Shown in pieces: positions 1 through 7,991 of a stretch of 64,000 nt of DNA. The notes under the pieces are model-generated. The model saw only the letters and a program-made list of their open reading frames with translations. It searched no databases and was not told the origin of the DNA. The stretch's first letter is position 1, and each line of letters opens with the position of its first letter. Position numbers and translations under genes: made by a program. The stretch is from JAGRAX01 sp041391365 (GTDB lineage: Bacteria; Bdellovibrionota_G; JALEGL01; JAGRMV01): positions 62,001-126,000 of the forward strand of contig JAWKOC010000003.1 of assembly GCA_041391365.1 (NCBI GenBank), read 5' to 3'.

Positions 1-372
1 CGCATTGTCTACAGTGACTCCAGTGACCGTCACATTCGCATTCAAAAAATTCTTGATGCCCGTCACACTCACATCCGCCAGTTCCACGTTTTCCAAATTG
101 AATCCAAACGTGGATCCCGTTCCAAATTCGCCAAAATCAATTTCGATTTTTCCGACAGAGGCCAAGGAAGGAATATTAAAATTGAATTGATAGACGGAGT
201 CTGTTTTTCCTTGGCTGTCCACACCATTGGTGCCATCAAATCCAATTTGATCGTTGCTCCGAGAAAGAGTCAGCGTAAACGACCACAAACTCTGCGAAAA
301 GACCATCTCCGCCATGACCAAGATCATGGCAAAGATCATCCCTGACACTATATATGTGGATGATTTGTTCAT
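1..372 (-). CDS. Exported hypothetical protein (3' part outside window)
   Basis: An open frame of 124 codons runs from an ATG at 372 off the left edge without a stop. It is not recognised. The first ~25 residues (MNKSSTYIVSGMIFAMILVM...FSQ) read as a signal peptide. What follows is rich in Gly, Asn, Thr, Val and Phe with alternating hydrophobic residues, as in beta-rich secreted or surface proteins. The ATG overlaps the stop of the OmpA-like gene (ATGA), so the two are probably translationally coupled and work together at the envelope. Only the N-terminal part is visible, so no function can be given. Confidence 0.6.
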   Translation of the reverse strand, partial: MNKSSTYIVSGMIFAMILVMAEMVFSQSLWSFTLTLSRSNDQIGFDGTNGVDSQGKTDSVYQFNFNIPSLASVGKIEIDFGEFGTGSTFGFNLENVELADVSVTGIKNFLNANVTVTGVTVDNA

Positions 373-1691
373 GATTTTCCTCGTTGCAAAATTTTGATCA
401 CCATCTCTCGATCCAATGAGCTTCGATTTTGTACCTGATAGCCAAGATATCCCTGGGAGCTGATACGCTCCGGATCCAATCCCAATCCCTCCAAATGATC
501 TCGAACTTTTTTCGCGCGCCGAAAGGCCAAGTGAAGCTCTGTCGCCCCAACATTGGGATCATTGGGCGTGAAGACCGCAATTTCAATTTTCTTGATCCAC
601 AAATTCTGCGCAAGAACCTCAAAAAGAAGTTCCAGAATTTCCTCGCTTTTGCCAATCAAAATGTCACTTTCGGGCGCAAATTCTACCTGATCCGAAAGCA
701 AAACTTCTTCATCCGAAATTTTGATCCGTCCTTCCGAAACTTCGTCGACTTTTTCTTCCTGGAAAGATTTGCGATCCTTGCGCTCAAACAAATAACTGAC
801 CTGTGCGATGACATGATGATTGGATCCGATGTACCCTTCCACAAGATTTCTTCCATACGACAACGAAAACACCCATGGATCGATTTTCTCCCACCGCACT
901 CCGGCCAAAAAATCCAAAAGAAAATTAGATCCTGTAACCCGGAATCGATTGGCTTGCATCATCAACTCTGTTCCAACGCCAAGCTGGTGAAACGATTCAA
1001 ACATGTACGATGCCGCCAAATTCATCTCTAGGTAAGAGCCCACATCAAAATTCAAAAAGGTTGTTTTGGGACGCAGTCCAAAGCCCACATTGGAGGCAAG
1101 TTCCAGATCCTTGATGCGATAACTTGCAATCATTTTGGGAGATAAGGTCAAAAAATTGTCCCCCGCAAATTCAACTTGAGACAGAGGCAACGACACATAC
1201 ACCGAATATCCCAGGTCAACGTCCTTGATGCGATCATCAAAAATTTTTCCTCGCACAAAAAAAAGCGGATCTCCAATGCCTCCCGAAGAAATCGAGGTGA
1301 TGTTGGCAATGGGTTGGTCAGGACCATTTTGATGCAAAATGATGGGAAGCATGGCTCCAAAGTTGAGTTCATCCCGAATGGCCATGGCAAAACCCAATTC
1401 TGAATACACACGATGACCAAGAATTTCATCGACCAATTGACCCGTGTCCGAATAAATGGCCACAGGACGGTTCATAAAACCCATCCCGCTTTGAAATGCG
1501 ATGAAGTTTCGTTCGATCAAGTGCGTGTTCTCCGTGATTACCCAAGGACCACTTCCCGGGGCCTTCCAATGTCGTGGGGCCAAACTGAATTCAGTGGCAA
1601 GAGAATGCTCTGGAATTGAGGTCAACCCAATCAATAGCAACCATGTTAGAACGTTGATTCGAAGCAAAGAAAAAATTTGGACTTCTCGCAT
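369..1691 (-). CDS. OmpA-family outer-membrane protein
   Basis: The protein has a signal peptide (MREVQIFSLLRINVLTWLLL...HSLA), a middle of ~270 residues made of alternating beta-strand-like segments typical of an outer-membrane barrel, and a C-terminal OmpA-like peptidoglycan-binding domain (VEFAPESD..., ...RRAKKVRDHLEGLGLDPERI...). In the family this domain binds meso-DAP peptidoglycan and tethers the outer membrane. The frame stays open up to about 1790, and no candidate start has a clear ribosome-binding site. I chose the ATG at 1691 because it puts the signal peptide at the N-terminus. The stop overlaps the ATG of a downstream exported protein. The barrel-plus-OmpA layout followed by a coupled secreted protein recalls myxobacterial TraB-type arrangements, but I see nothing diagnostic. 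Confidence 0.75.
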   Translation of the reverse strand: MREVQIFSLLRINVLTWLLLIGLTSIPEHSLATEFSLAPRHWKAPGSGPWVITENTHLIERNFIAFQSGMGFMNRPVAIYSDTGQLVDEILGHRVYSELGFAMAIRDELNFGAMLPIILHQNGPDQPIANITSISSGGIGDPLFFVRGKIFDDRIKDVDLGYSVYVSLPLSQVEFAGDNFLTLSPKMIASYRIKDLELASNVGFGLRPKTTFLNFDVGSYLEMNLAASYMFESFHQLGVGTELMMQANRFRVTGSNFLLDFLAGVRWEKIDPWVFSLSYGRNLVEGYIGSNHHVIAQVSYLFERKDRKSFQEEKVDEVSEGRIKISDEEVLLSDQVEFAPESDILIGKSEEILELLFEVLAQNLWIKKIEIAVFTPNDPNVGATELHLAFRRAKKVRDHLEGLGLDPERISSQGYLGYQVQNRSSLDREMVIKILQRGKS

Positions 1692-1958
1692 GATCATCAT
1701 CAAGTGCATGTGGCGTTTTGGCAATTGCTTATCTGTCTTCATCCAAGGCACAGATCTTAACATCTTGTGCAGAGTCGGCCCCATCGCCACTCACACAAAC
1801 CGCAACTGCCCGCATTGTTGATGATCCACCAGGTGGAAAGATCCAAGAACCTCAATAGTTATAGTATAACTTTTTTTGAAAAAATGTTACACTCATTGTT
1901 CAATACATCAAAATCATAGCATTTTTACGAAATATCGCGAACGAAACGATACCATTTC
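1692..1958. promoter_or_regulatory. Divergent intergenic region between OmpA-like and kinase genes
   Basis: This stretch holds the 5' regions of two divergent genes. A 13-bp perfect palindrome, GTTATAGTATAAC, lies at 1858-1870 about 90 bp before the kinase ATG, next to a T-rich run. It could be an operator or a -10 region. Part of the interval may be the N-terminal extension of the OmpA-like frame. I see no other gene. Confidence 0.35.
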
Positions 1959-3743
1959 ATGAAAAATTATACGGCTAAGTTCGGTAACTATCTCTTGGAA
2001 AGACGCATAGCGGTAGGAGGCATGGCGGAGGTTTTCAAGGCCACGTTTTCTCCTGCACCGAACATCGAAAAAGATGTCGCCCTCAAAATCATTCTCCCCC
2101 ATTTGAACGAGGAAGATGAGTATCGAGATTTGTTTGTGGAAGAAGCCAAAATCTCGGTCAAATTCAACCACCCCAACATTGTCCAGGTCTACGATTTTGG
2201 AGAGATCAGCGAGCGATACTTTTTTGCCATGGAATACATCGATGGCCTCAATGCCAAAAGTCTGATTCGAAAATCCTATCGAGATCAAAACGTCATCCCC
2301 ATTGAAATTGCTTGCGAGATCATTCGTCAAATCCTTCATGCCTTAGATTATGCTCATGGTTTTCGACTCGATGATCAAAATCACGGTGTGATTCACCGAG
2401 ATGTTAGTCCTCAAAACATCCTTGTCTCCAAAGATGGGGTTGCCAAACTTACAGATTTTGGAATCGCCAAAGCTTCGATTCGCGTATCACGAACCAAAAC
2501 GGGGGTAGTCCGCGGAAAAATCAAATACATGTCTCCCGAGCAGGCCCATGGTGAAAAAGTAGACGCCCGTACCGATCAGTATGCTCTGGGAATTGTGTTT
2601 TATGAGCTCTTGGTAGGAATGCATACGGGAGACGGTGAAATGATGGGAACCGATTTGGCTCCGGTCACAGCTTACCGAAAAGAAGTCCCCGCTTCGGTGG
2701 AAGAAGTCATCAAAAAGATGACTGACCCCAAACGAGAAAATCGATACCGAAACTGCAAAGACATCATCAAAGAATTGGACGGTATTTTGGAACCATTTCC
2801 AGCCAACTCTCTTCAAAAAAGATTGGGGCAGTGGGTTCAAGGTGTAGAAAAAAAATACCCCACCAGCGAAGAAGTTCCTTTGGGAGAGCAATCCAAAAAA
2901 TGGCAAACCCTCAATCAAAGCTACGCGCAGCGTTTGATCCGCCCTGGACTCATCACCATTTTCTTTTTGGTCGTGAGCATTGGTGCTTTTTCAAAATTCA
3001 AAGAATGGGTCAGGCAAGATGCGGCTGTATCTGAAATCGAAGCATCTTCGATGGAAATTCCAGAAGAAAAAGCACCTGCCCCAAAAACATCCAAGGCCAA
3101 TTCTCAAACCAATCAAAAGACTGTATCAACCGCGGCCCCAACGATCATTGCCATGGCAAGCAAACCACTGGTTTGTCCAAGTGGCATGGTCAAAATCGAA
3201 GGCGGTACTTTTTTGTTTGGGTCGGATCCCAAACACCCCGATCGAAACCAATACACCGAAGCATCCCTCCACGAGGAATCGTATTCAAGTTATTGCATCG
3301 ATCGCTATGAATACCCCAACCAAGAGGATCAATTCCCCATCACAGCTGTTCCATGGGAACAAGCGCAGCAAATGTGTACATCTGAGGGAAAAAGACTTTG
3401 CACTGAAATCGAATGGGAGAGAGCATGCAAAGGCGGCCGAGAAAACAAAATTTTTTCCTATGGAAATGAGTACATCCAAAATGCCTGCAATGTAGAAAAC
3501 AAAGAACCCAATTCTGTTCGCTCTGGATCCTCCAAGGCCTGCGTGTCTCAAGAAAGAGTTTTTGATTTGACCGGAAACGTGGAGGAATGGGTATCTTCCT
3601 CTGGAAGATTCCGAAAAGATTTTCGAGTCACAAAGGGTGGAGCGAGCCATCTTTCTTCGTGGGCGAGTCGATGCGCCTCCAACCAGGAAAGTCCCTCCGA
3701 CAAGAAAAGCCCTTGGATAGGATTTCGATGTTGCAAGAGCTAG
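1959..3743 (+). CDS. Ser/Thr protein kinase fused to FGE-sulfatase (C-type-lectin-fold) domain
   Basis: A 594-residue membrane kinase. Residues 8-280 form a Hanks-type kinase with glycine-rich loop (VGGMAEVF), ATP-binding Lys43, catalytic loop HRDVSPQN (Asp148) and DFG at 166-168, so it should be active. HRDVSPQN is typical of delta-proteobacterial kinases. A single transmembrane segment follows near residue 330 (LITIFFLVVSIGAF), then a Pro/Ala/Lys linker. The C-terminal ~190 residues are an FGE-sulfatase-like domain (CPSGMVKIEGGTF...LTGNVEEWV...GFRCC) rich in Cys and predicted to lie outside the cytoplasm, perhaps as a sensor or carbohydrate- or peptide-binding module. Catalytic FGE activity is not implied. 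The stop overlaps the start of the histidine kinase gene, which suggests a mixed Ser/Thr and two-component circuit. Confidence 0.9.
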   Translation: MKNYTAKFGNYLLERRIAVGGMAEVFKATFSPAPNIEKDVALKIILPHLNEEDEYRDLFVEEAKISVKFNHPNIVQVYDFGEISERYFFAMEYIDGLNAKSLIRKSYRDQNVIPIEIACEIIRQILHALDYAHGFRLDDQNHGVIHRDVSPQNILVSKDGVAKLTDFGIAKASIRVSRTKTGVVRGKIKYMSPEQAHGEKVDARTDQYALGIVFYELLVGMHTGDGEMMGTDLAPVTAYRKEVPASVEEVIKKMTDPKRENRYRNCKDIIKELDGILEPFPANSLQKRLGQWVQGVEKKYPTSEEVPLGEQSKKWQTLNQSYAQRLIRPGLITIFFLVVSIGAFSKFKEWVRQDAAVSEIEASSMEIPEEKAPAPKTSKANSQTNQKTVSTAAPTIIAMASKPLVCPSGMVKIEGGTFLFGSDPKHPDRNQYTEASLHEESYSSYCIDRYEYPNQEDQFPITAVPWEQAQQMCTSEGKRLCTEIEWERACKGGRENKIFSYGNEYIQNACNVENKEPNSVRSGSSKACVSQERVFDLTGNVEEWVSSSGRFRKDFRVTKGGASHLSSWASRCASNQESPSDKKSPWIGFRCCKS

Positions 3744-5521
3744 GAACACCCACCTTCAAAAAAGAACTGCGCGTGTTGAGTGTTGGATTGGGACGCTCAG
3801 AAAAAGATTTTTTGCAGCAAGCTCTGAGCATGTCTGAAAATTATCTTTGCAAAGTTCGACATGAATCCGAGTTTGAAGAAATTCTTGATCTCGTTGGAAA
3901 CGACGAAATCAATGTCTTTGTGTGGAGAGCGCCCAAGCGAGACGAAGAGCGAAAACTCCAACTCTCGGCTCTGAAGAAGATATCTGGTTTTTGTGCGGTC
4001 ATTGCCTACTGCACAACCAAAGAAGAAATGGATGTGGTTCCTGCCCTCAAAGTAGGCATCGTTCACAGTTACTACTTGAAAGAATCCAACTCTCCCATGT
4101 CGGTGATTGCAGCATTGGAACAGTGTCTAGATCGCCGAAGCCAAATCAACCAAAAACGTCTCATTCAAAAACTTTTGAAAACCGAAGAGAGTTTTCGAAG
4201 AGTGATCACATCGAGCACCGATGGAATCGTGATTGTGGACAAAGACAACCAAGTAAAATTCATCAACCCCAAGGCAGAGAGTTTGTTTGATGTAAATCCA
4301 TTGAAAATTCTCAACATGCCTTTTCCGGAAGATTTGAGAAAAGATACCGTATGGATCAAGGAGCTGGAACGAACCTTGGACAAATCGCTCTATGTTCAGT
4401 TTCAAACCGTGGCGATCAACTGGGATGGAGAACTCTGCTACCTAAGCACCATTCGTGACATTACCTCTCGCATTCTGTTGGAAAAAAAGAAGGATGATTT
4501 TTTTAGCGTCGTCTCTCATGAGATTCGCACCCCCATCACCGTCATCAAAGAAGGCATCAGTCAAGTCTTGGAGGGGATGCATGGTCCTCTGACTGATTTT
4601 CAACAACAGCTACTTTCTCTCTCCCTAGACTCTACCAATGAACTTAATGCATTGATCACCAATCTTTTGGATTTGTCCAAATTGGAAGTCAACAAAACCA
4701 AGCTCGACTGGAAAATGGCCAAGATCGGCGACATCGTTGACAAGGTTGCCCGAAAATTTCGTCTCCCCGGAGAGAAGAAAGGTCTTACGGTCGAAGCGGT
4801 CATCCCAGAATCGCCCCCAACACTGTTCCTGGACCCCGGAAAAATCACACAGGTTCTAACCAATCTCATGTCCAATGCTCTTAAGTTTACAGACAAAGGG
4901 GAAATCAGAATATTGTTGGATGACATGGAGGACCGCATCAAAATTTCTGTGAGTGATACGGGAATGGGAATTCCCAAAAAAGACCTGGACCGTATTTTTG
5001 ATCGGTTTGAGCAAGTGGGCCGGGATCAACACGGAGGAACACAAGGAACTGGACTGGGTTTGGCCATTTGCAAAGGCATTGTGGAACTCCATGGAGGGAA
5101 GATCTATGCCACCAGCATCGCTGGGCAAGGAACACAATTTCATTTGGAGATTCCCAAAAAGGATTTTGATACGATTTGCACGGATTACATCGAAGAAAAC
5201 ATCCAAAAAACCAAAGACGAGATCTTTTGGACGATGGTGGTGGAAACCCCCGACCAAGATGAAAACAAATTAAATCAATGGTTTACAGCCATTCAAAAAA
5301 CACTGCGCTCAAATTCTGATTTCTGTTTGAAAAATGGCTCAAAAATCTTTATCATTATGTATGACGTCAAAGATCTTGCGCTAGAGGTGTTTGAGCAAAG
5401 GCTCAGATACATTGAAACCAAGGTAGGTATCACCGACGTCAAGCTCCTTCTTGCTGCATTTCCCGCAGACGGGAACAATGCTCGTTCGCTGCTCAAAAAA
5501 ATAAATCAAAGTCATTCCTAA
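3728..5521 (+). CDS. PAS sensor histidine kinase with degenerate flanking domains
   Basis: A 597-residue histidine kinase. Residues ~12-135 resemble a receiver fold without an evident phospho-acceptor Asp. Residues ~150-245 are a PAS domain (SFRRVITSSTDGIVIVDKD). The HisKA H-box has His264 (FSVVSHEIRTPITVIKEG), and HATPase_c has an N-box (NLMSNALKF), G1 (DTGMGI, 410-415) and G2 (GTGLGL, 440-445). The last ~110 residues look like the second half of a GGDEF domain in which the catalytic signature is lost (NGSKI at that position). No membrane segment is visible, so it is probably cytosolic. I chose the ATG at 3728, which overlaps the kinase stop and follows an AGGA, over the upstream ATG at 3587, which would lie deep in the previous gene. 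The neighbouring response regulator is the likely partner. Confidence 0.9.
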   Translation: MLQELGTPTFKKELRVLSVGLGRSEKDFLQQALSMSENYLCKVRHESEFEEILDLVGNDEINVFVWRAPKRDEERKLQLSALKKISGFCAVIAYCTTKEEMDVVPALKVGIVHSYYLKESNSPMSVIAALEQCLDRRSQINQKRLIQKLLKTEESFRRVITSSTDGIVIVDKDNQVKFINPKAESLFDVNPLKILNMPFPEDLRKDTVWIKELERTLDKSLYVQFQTVAINWDGELCYLSTIRDITSRILLEKKKDDFFSVVSHEIRTPITVIKEGISQVLEGMHGPLTDFQQQLLSLSLDSTNELNALITNLLDLSKLEVNKTKLDWKMAKIGDIVDKVARKFRLPGEKKGLTVEAVIPESPPTLFLDPGKITQVLTNLMSNALKFTDKGEIRILLDDMEDRIKISVSDTGMGIPKKDLDRIFDRFEQVGRDQHGGTQGTGLGLAICKGIVELHGGKIYATSIAGQGTQFHLEIPKKDFDTICTDYIEENIQKTKDEIFWTMVVETPDQDENKLNQWFTAIQKTLRSNSDFCLKNGSKIFIIMYDVKDLALEVFEQRLRYIETKVGITDVKLLLAAFPADGNNARSLLKKINQSHS

Positions 5522-5565
5522 GATCAGTCTCTTTGATCAAGAGACTGGGGAGAAAGAAAACAAGT

Positions 5566-5940
5566 ATGAAGAAAAAAATCCTGATCATCGATGATGAAGA
5601 ACGCATTGTTGTTGTATTGCAGGCACGATTGGAATCCAAAGGGTACACGACCCTCAAAGCCACCAATGGTCATGAGGGCCTAGAAATGATCCAAAAAGAC
5701 AAACCTGATCTGATCATTTTGGATGTACGTATGCCCAAAATGGATGGTTATACGTTTTTGAACAGCTTGAAACACATTCCAGGAACCAGCAATATCCCGA
5801 TCATTGTGTGCACGGCCCAAGGAAAAGTGGAAGATTTGTTCACGCAGCGAGATGTACACAGTTTTGTGACCAAACCCTTTGATCCACAAGTCCTCATGGA
5901 AAAAGTTCGAAGCGCGATCGGCGACGCCCCATTGACCTAG
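5566..5940 (+). CDS. Single-domain response regulator (CheY/Spo0F-like)
   Basis: A 124-residue stand-alone receiver domain. It has the acidic pair D9/D10 (ILIIDDEER), the phospho-acceptor Asp53 (LIILDVRMPKMDG), the conserved Thr (IIVCTAQG) and the Lys in VTKPFDP. There is no output domain, so it must act by protein-protein contact or as a phosphorelay step. It sits 44 bp after the histidine kinase and is likely phosphorylated by it. An upstream in-frame ATG at 5533 would add 11 basic residues. The ATG at 5566 starts the family's usual KKKILIIDD strand and was preferred. Confidence 0.9.
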   Translation: MKKKILIIDDEERIVVVLQARLESKGYTTLKATNGHEGLEMIQKDKPDLIILDVRMPKMDGYTFLNSLKHIPGTSNIPIIVCTAQGKVEDLFTQRDVHSFVTKPFDPQVLMEKVRSAIGDAPLT

Positions 5941-6418
5941 ATAGGTCCGCTCAAGCCGCAAGGCTCTCCCCCCTTCGGGGAGCTGGCGTTCATTTTGCTC
6001 GCACAGGATATGTGAATGGATCAACTTTTATTCTTTCAGGGAATGGCTCGCCTGCTCTTTCCAGCAATTTGTGCACCTTTGCCGCTGCGCTTTAGTTCCC
6101 TTCCAGAATGAAAGTCTCCCAATCCAAATGCCCAGCTGCTCGCTTTTTCAGTTAAAAAATAAAAAGAAAAAATAAGGATGCTTGGCTTTGCCAAGCGACA
6201 ATATTTTATTTTTCTTTTATTCAACTGAAGCAAATGAGAATTCCCGTAATTTTAGTGGGAGATTCAAATATTCCGGAAAAACGAAAGCGTCCAACTACGC
6301 TAAAGCTACGTCGGGACATGCATTGAAAATATAACCCAGCCCTGCCGAGACGAAGCTCACGTGAGTGAGCGAAGTCTGGTCCCCGAAGGGGGAGAGCCTT
6401 GCGGCTGGAGCAACCTAT
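5941..6418. repeat. Non-coding element bounded by ~40-bp inverted repeats
   Basis: This gap between two convergent genes contains no credible gene. The left end at 5954-5981 (agccgcaaggctctcc... ) and the right end at 6380-6406 (...ggagagccttgcggct) are inverted copies differing by one C. The match resumes outward (ATAGGT at 5941-5946, ACCTAT at 6413-6418). Each arm also folds by itself (CTCC...CTTC...GGAG), like a terminator. A long hairpin sits in the middle. It could be a non-autonomous MITE-like insertion, a REP-type cluster, or a pair of convergent terminators. The right repeat runs into the last codons of the acyl-CoA dehydrogenase. Confidence 0.6.
6149..6227. repeat. Long imperfect hairpin inside the inverted-repeat element
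   Basis: The A-rich left half starting at CAGTT (6149) pairs imperfectly with the T-rich right half ending at AACTG (6227). The apical stem is perfect: GCTTGGC (6180-6186), loop TTT, GCCAAGC (6190-6196). The transcript would be a long AU-rich hairpin with a GC-rich tip, compatible with a bidirectional terminator or the core of a miniature element. Confidence 0.5.
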
Positions 6419-7554
6419 GCCAATAGTTGAGAAGCAATCACTTCTCGCTGAATCTCGCTGGTCCCCTCACCAATCTGGCAGAGTTTTACATCCCGGTAAA
6501 ATCGTTCCACGGGATATTCCTTGACGTATCCATATCCGCCATGAATCTGAATGGCTTGGTTGCATGCACGCCATGCAGCCTCAGACGCATATACTTTGGC
6601 CATGGAACTTTCGGCTTTGGCAAACTGTCCGTGATCATGCATCCACGCAGCTCGATAGATCAACATTTTGGCAGCTTCCAATTCCATCACACTGTCGGCA
6701 AGTTTCCACTGAATGGCCTGAAAATTCGAAATGCTCTGACCAAATGCTTTTCGTTCCAACGCATATTTTGTAGCCTCTTCTACAGCAGCTTGCCCAAGTC
6801 CCAGAGCCAAAGCTCCAATCACAACACGACCTTTGTCCAAAATTTTCAATGTGTCGATGAAACCTTGATGAACCTCCCCCAACACATTTTCTTCAGGAAT
6901 TTCCAAGTTTTCAAACACCAATGATGTTGTATCGGAAGCCCTCATCCCCATTTTGTTTTCTTTTTTGCCAATTTCCAATCCTGGCCAATCTTTTTCGGCG
7001 ACAAAGGCTGTGATGCCTTTGTTGCCTTTGGAAGCATCGGTTTTGGCAATGATCACATACACGTCTCCATAAGTTCCGTGTGTGATAAAATTTTTGGATC
7101 CATTGATGATCCATTTGTTTCCTTTTTTTTCTGCCACGGTCTTCATGGAAGAAGCATCCGAACCAGATCCAGGTTCGGTCAAACACCACGCTGCCAATTT
7201 TTCTCCCGAAGCCAATGCAGGAAGATATTTTTCTTTGGCCGCTTCGGACCCCGTCGCCAAAATGTGACTGCTTCCCAAGCCGTTGTGAGCCTGAACCGAC
7301 AGGGCCATCGAACCATCGACTTTGGCAATTTCTTCCACAATGATGGCAAAACTGGTCACATCCATTCCAACTCCACCATAATTTTCTGGAATCATGATTC
7401 CCATCAATCCCAACTCTCCGGCTTTTTTCAACAGCTCCAATGGAAACTCCATGGTTTCATCTCGTTGCATGGCTCCAGGTGCAACTTCATTTTTGGCAAA
7501 TTCTTTCACCATATCTCTGAGCATGGTTTGATCTTCGTTGAATTCAATTTTCAT
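6415..7554 (-). CDS. Short-chain acyl-CoA dehydrogenase (butyryl/isobutyryl-CoA type)
   Basis: A 379-residue FAD enzyme with the full acyl-CoA dehydrogenase fold. It has the N-terminal helical domain, the FAD-contact motif WCLTEPGSGSDASS, the WIINGSKNFITHG segment, and the catalytic base Glu in the C-terminal IGEGTSEIQRE motif. It oxidises an acyl-CoA to the trans-2-enoyl-CoA and passes electrons to ETF, whose genes are not here. It is 9 bp downstream of the B12-binding mutase subunit, so its substrate is probably butyryl-CoA or isobutyryl-CoA. AGGATAGGA precedes the ATG and overlaps the preceding stop region. Exact chain-length preference cannot be read from sequence. Confidence 0.88.
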   Translation of the reverse strand: MKIEFNEDQTMLRDMVKEFAKNEVAPGAMQRDETMEFPLELLKKAGELGLMGIMIPENYGGVGMDVTSFAIIVEEIAKVDGSMALSVQAHNGLGSSHILATGSEAAKEKYLPALASGEKLAAWCLTEPGSGSDASSMKTVAEKKGNKWIINGSKNFITHGTYGDVYVIIAKTDASKGNKGITAFVAEKDWPGLEIGKKENKMGMRASDTTSLVFENLEIPEENVLGEVHQGFIDTLKILDKGRVVIGALALGLGQAAVEEATKYALERKAFGQSISNFQAIQWKLADSVMELEAAKMLIYRAAWMHDHGQFAKAESSMAKVYASEAAWRACNQAIQIHGGYGYVKEYPVERFYRDVKLCQIGEGTSEIQREVIASQLLA

Positions 7555-7563
7555 CGTTGTGTC

Positions 7564-7974
7564 CTATCCTTTGGTTGACGTAATGTTTTCGTGAACCCAT
7601 GTGGTGATGCTTTCCAAAGTTGCCCCAGGCGTAAAAATTTTTGCTACACCCTGTTTTTCCAATTCTTTGATGTCTTCGTCAGGAATGATCCCTCCACCAA
7701 ATACTTTGATGTCAGATGCTCCTTGATCACGGAGCAGTTTGATCACTTCTGGAAACAAATACATGTGCGCTCCAGACAGCACCGACAAACTCACGGCATC
7801 CACATCTTCATCAATCGCTGCATTCACAATCATCTTGGGGGTTTGGTGCAAGCCCGTATACACGACCTCAAATCCAGCATCCCGCAAAGCTCTCGCAACG
7901 ACTTTGGCGCCTCGATCGTGACCATCCAACCCTGGTTTGGCCACCAAAATTCTCAATGTTTTATTTCGCGGCAT
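7564..7974 (-). CDS. icmB: Isobutyryl-CoA mutase small (B12-binding) subunit
   Basis: A 136-residue cobalamin-binding domain. It has the DxHxxG motif at Asp17-Gly22 (LDGHDRG), in which His19 should be the lower axial ligand of adenosylcobalamin, the GLHQTP segment, and a C-terminal FGGGIIPDEDIKEL stretch, as in the C-terminal domain of methylmalonyl-CoA mutases. A stand-alone domain of this length matches the small subunit of two-subunit isobutyryl-CoA mutases, and archaeal-type methylmalonyl-CoA mutases are also split this way. It follows the large subunit by 17 bp, so they surely act as a complex. The subunit itself does not set substrate specificity; that inference comes from its partner. 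Confidence 0.85.
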   Translation of the reverse strand: MPRNKTLRILVAKPGLDGHDRGAKVVARALRDAGFEVVYTGLHQTPKMIVNAAIDEDVDAVSLSVLSGAHMYLFPEVIKLLRDQGASDIKVFGGGIIPDEDIKELEKQGVAKIFTPGATLESITTWVHENITSTKG

Positions 7975-7991
7975 TGTCGATCACCCTTATT

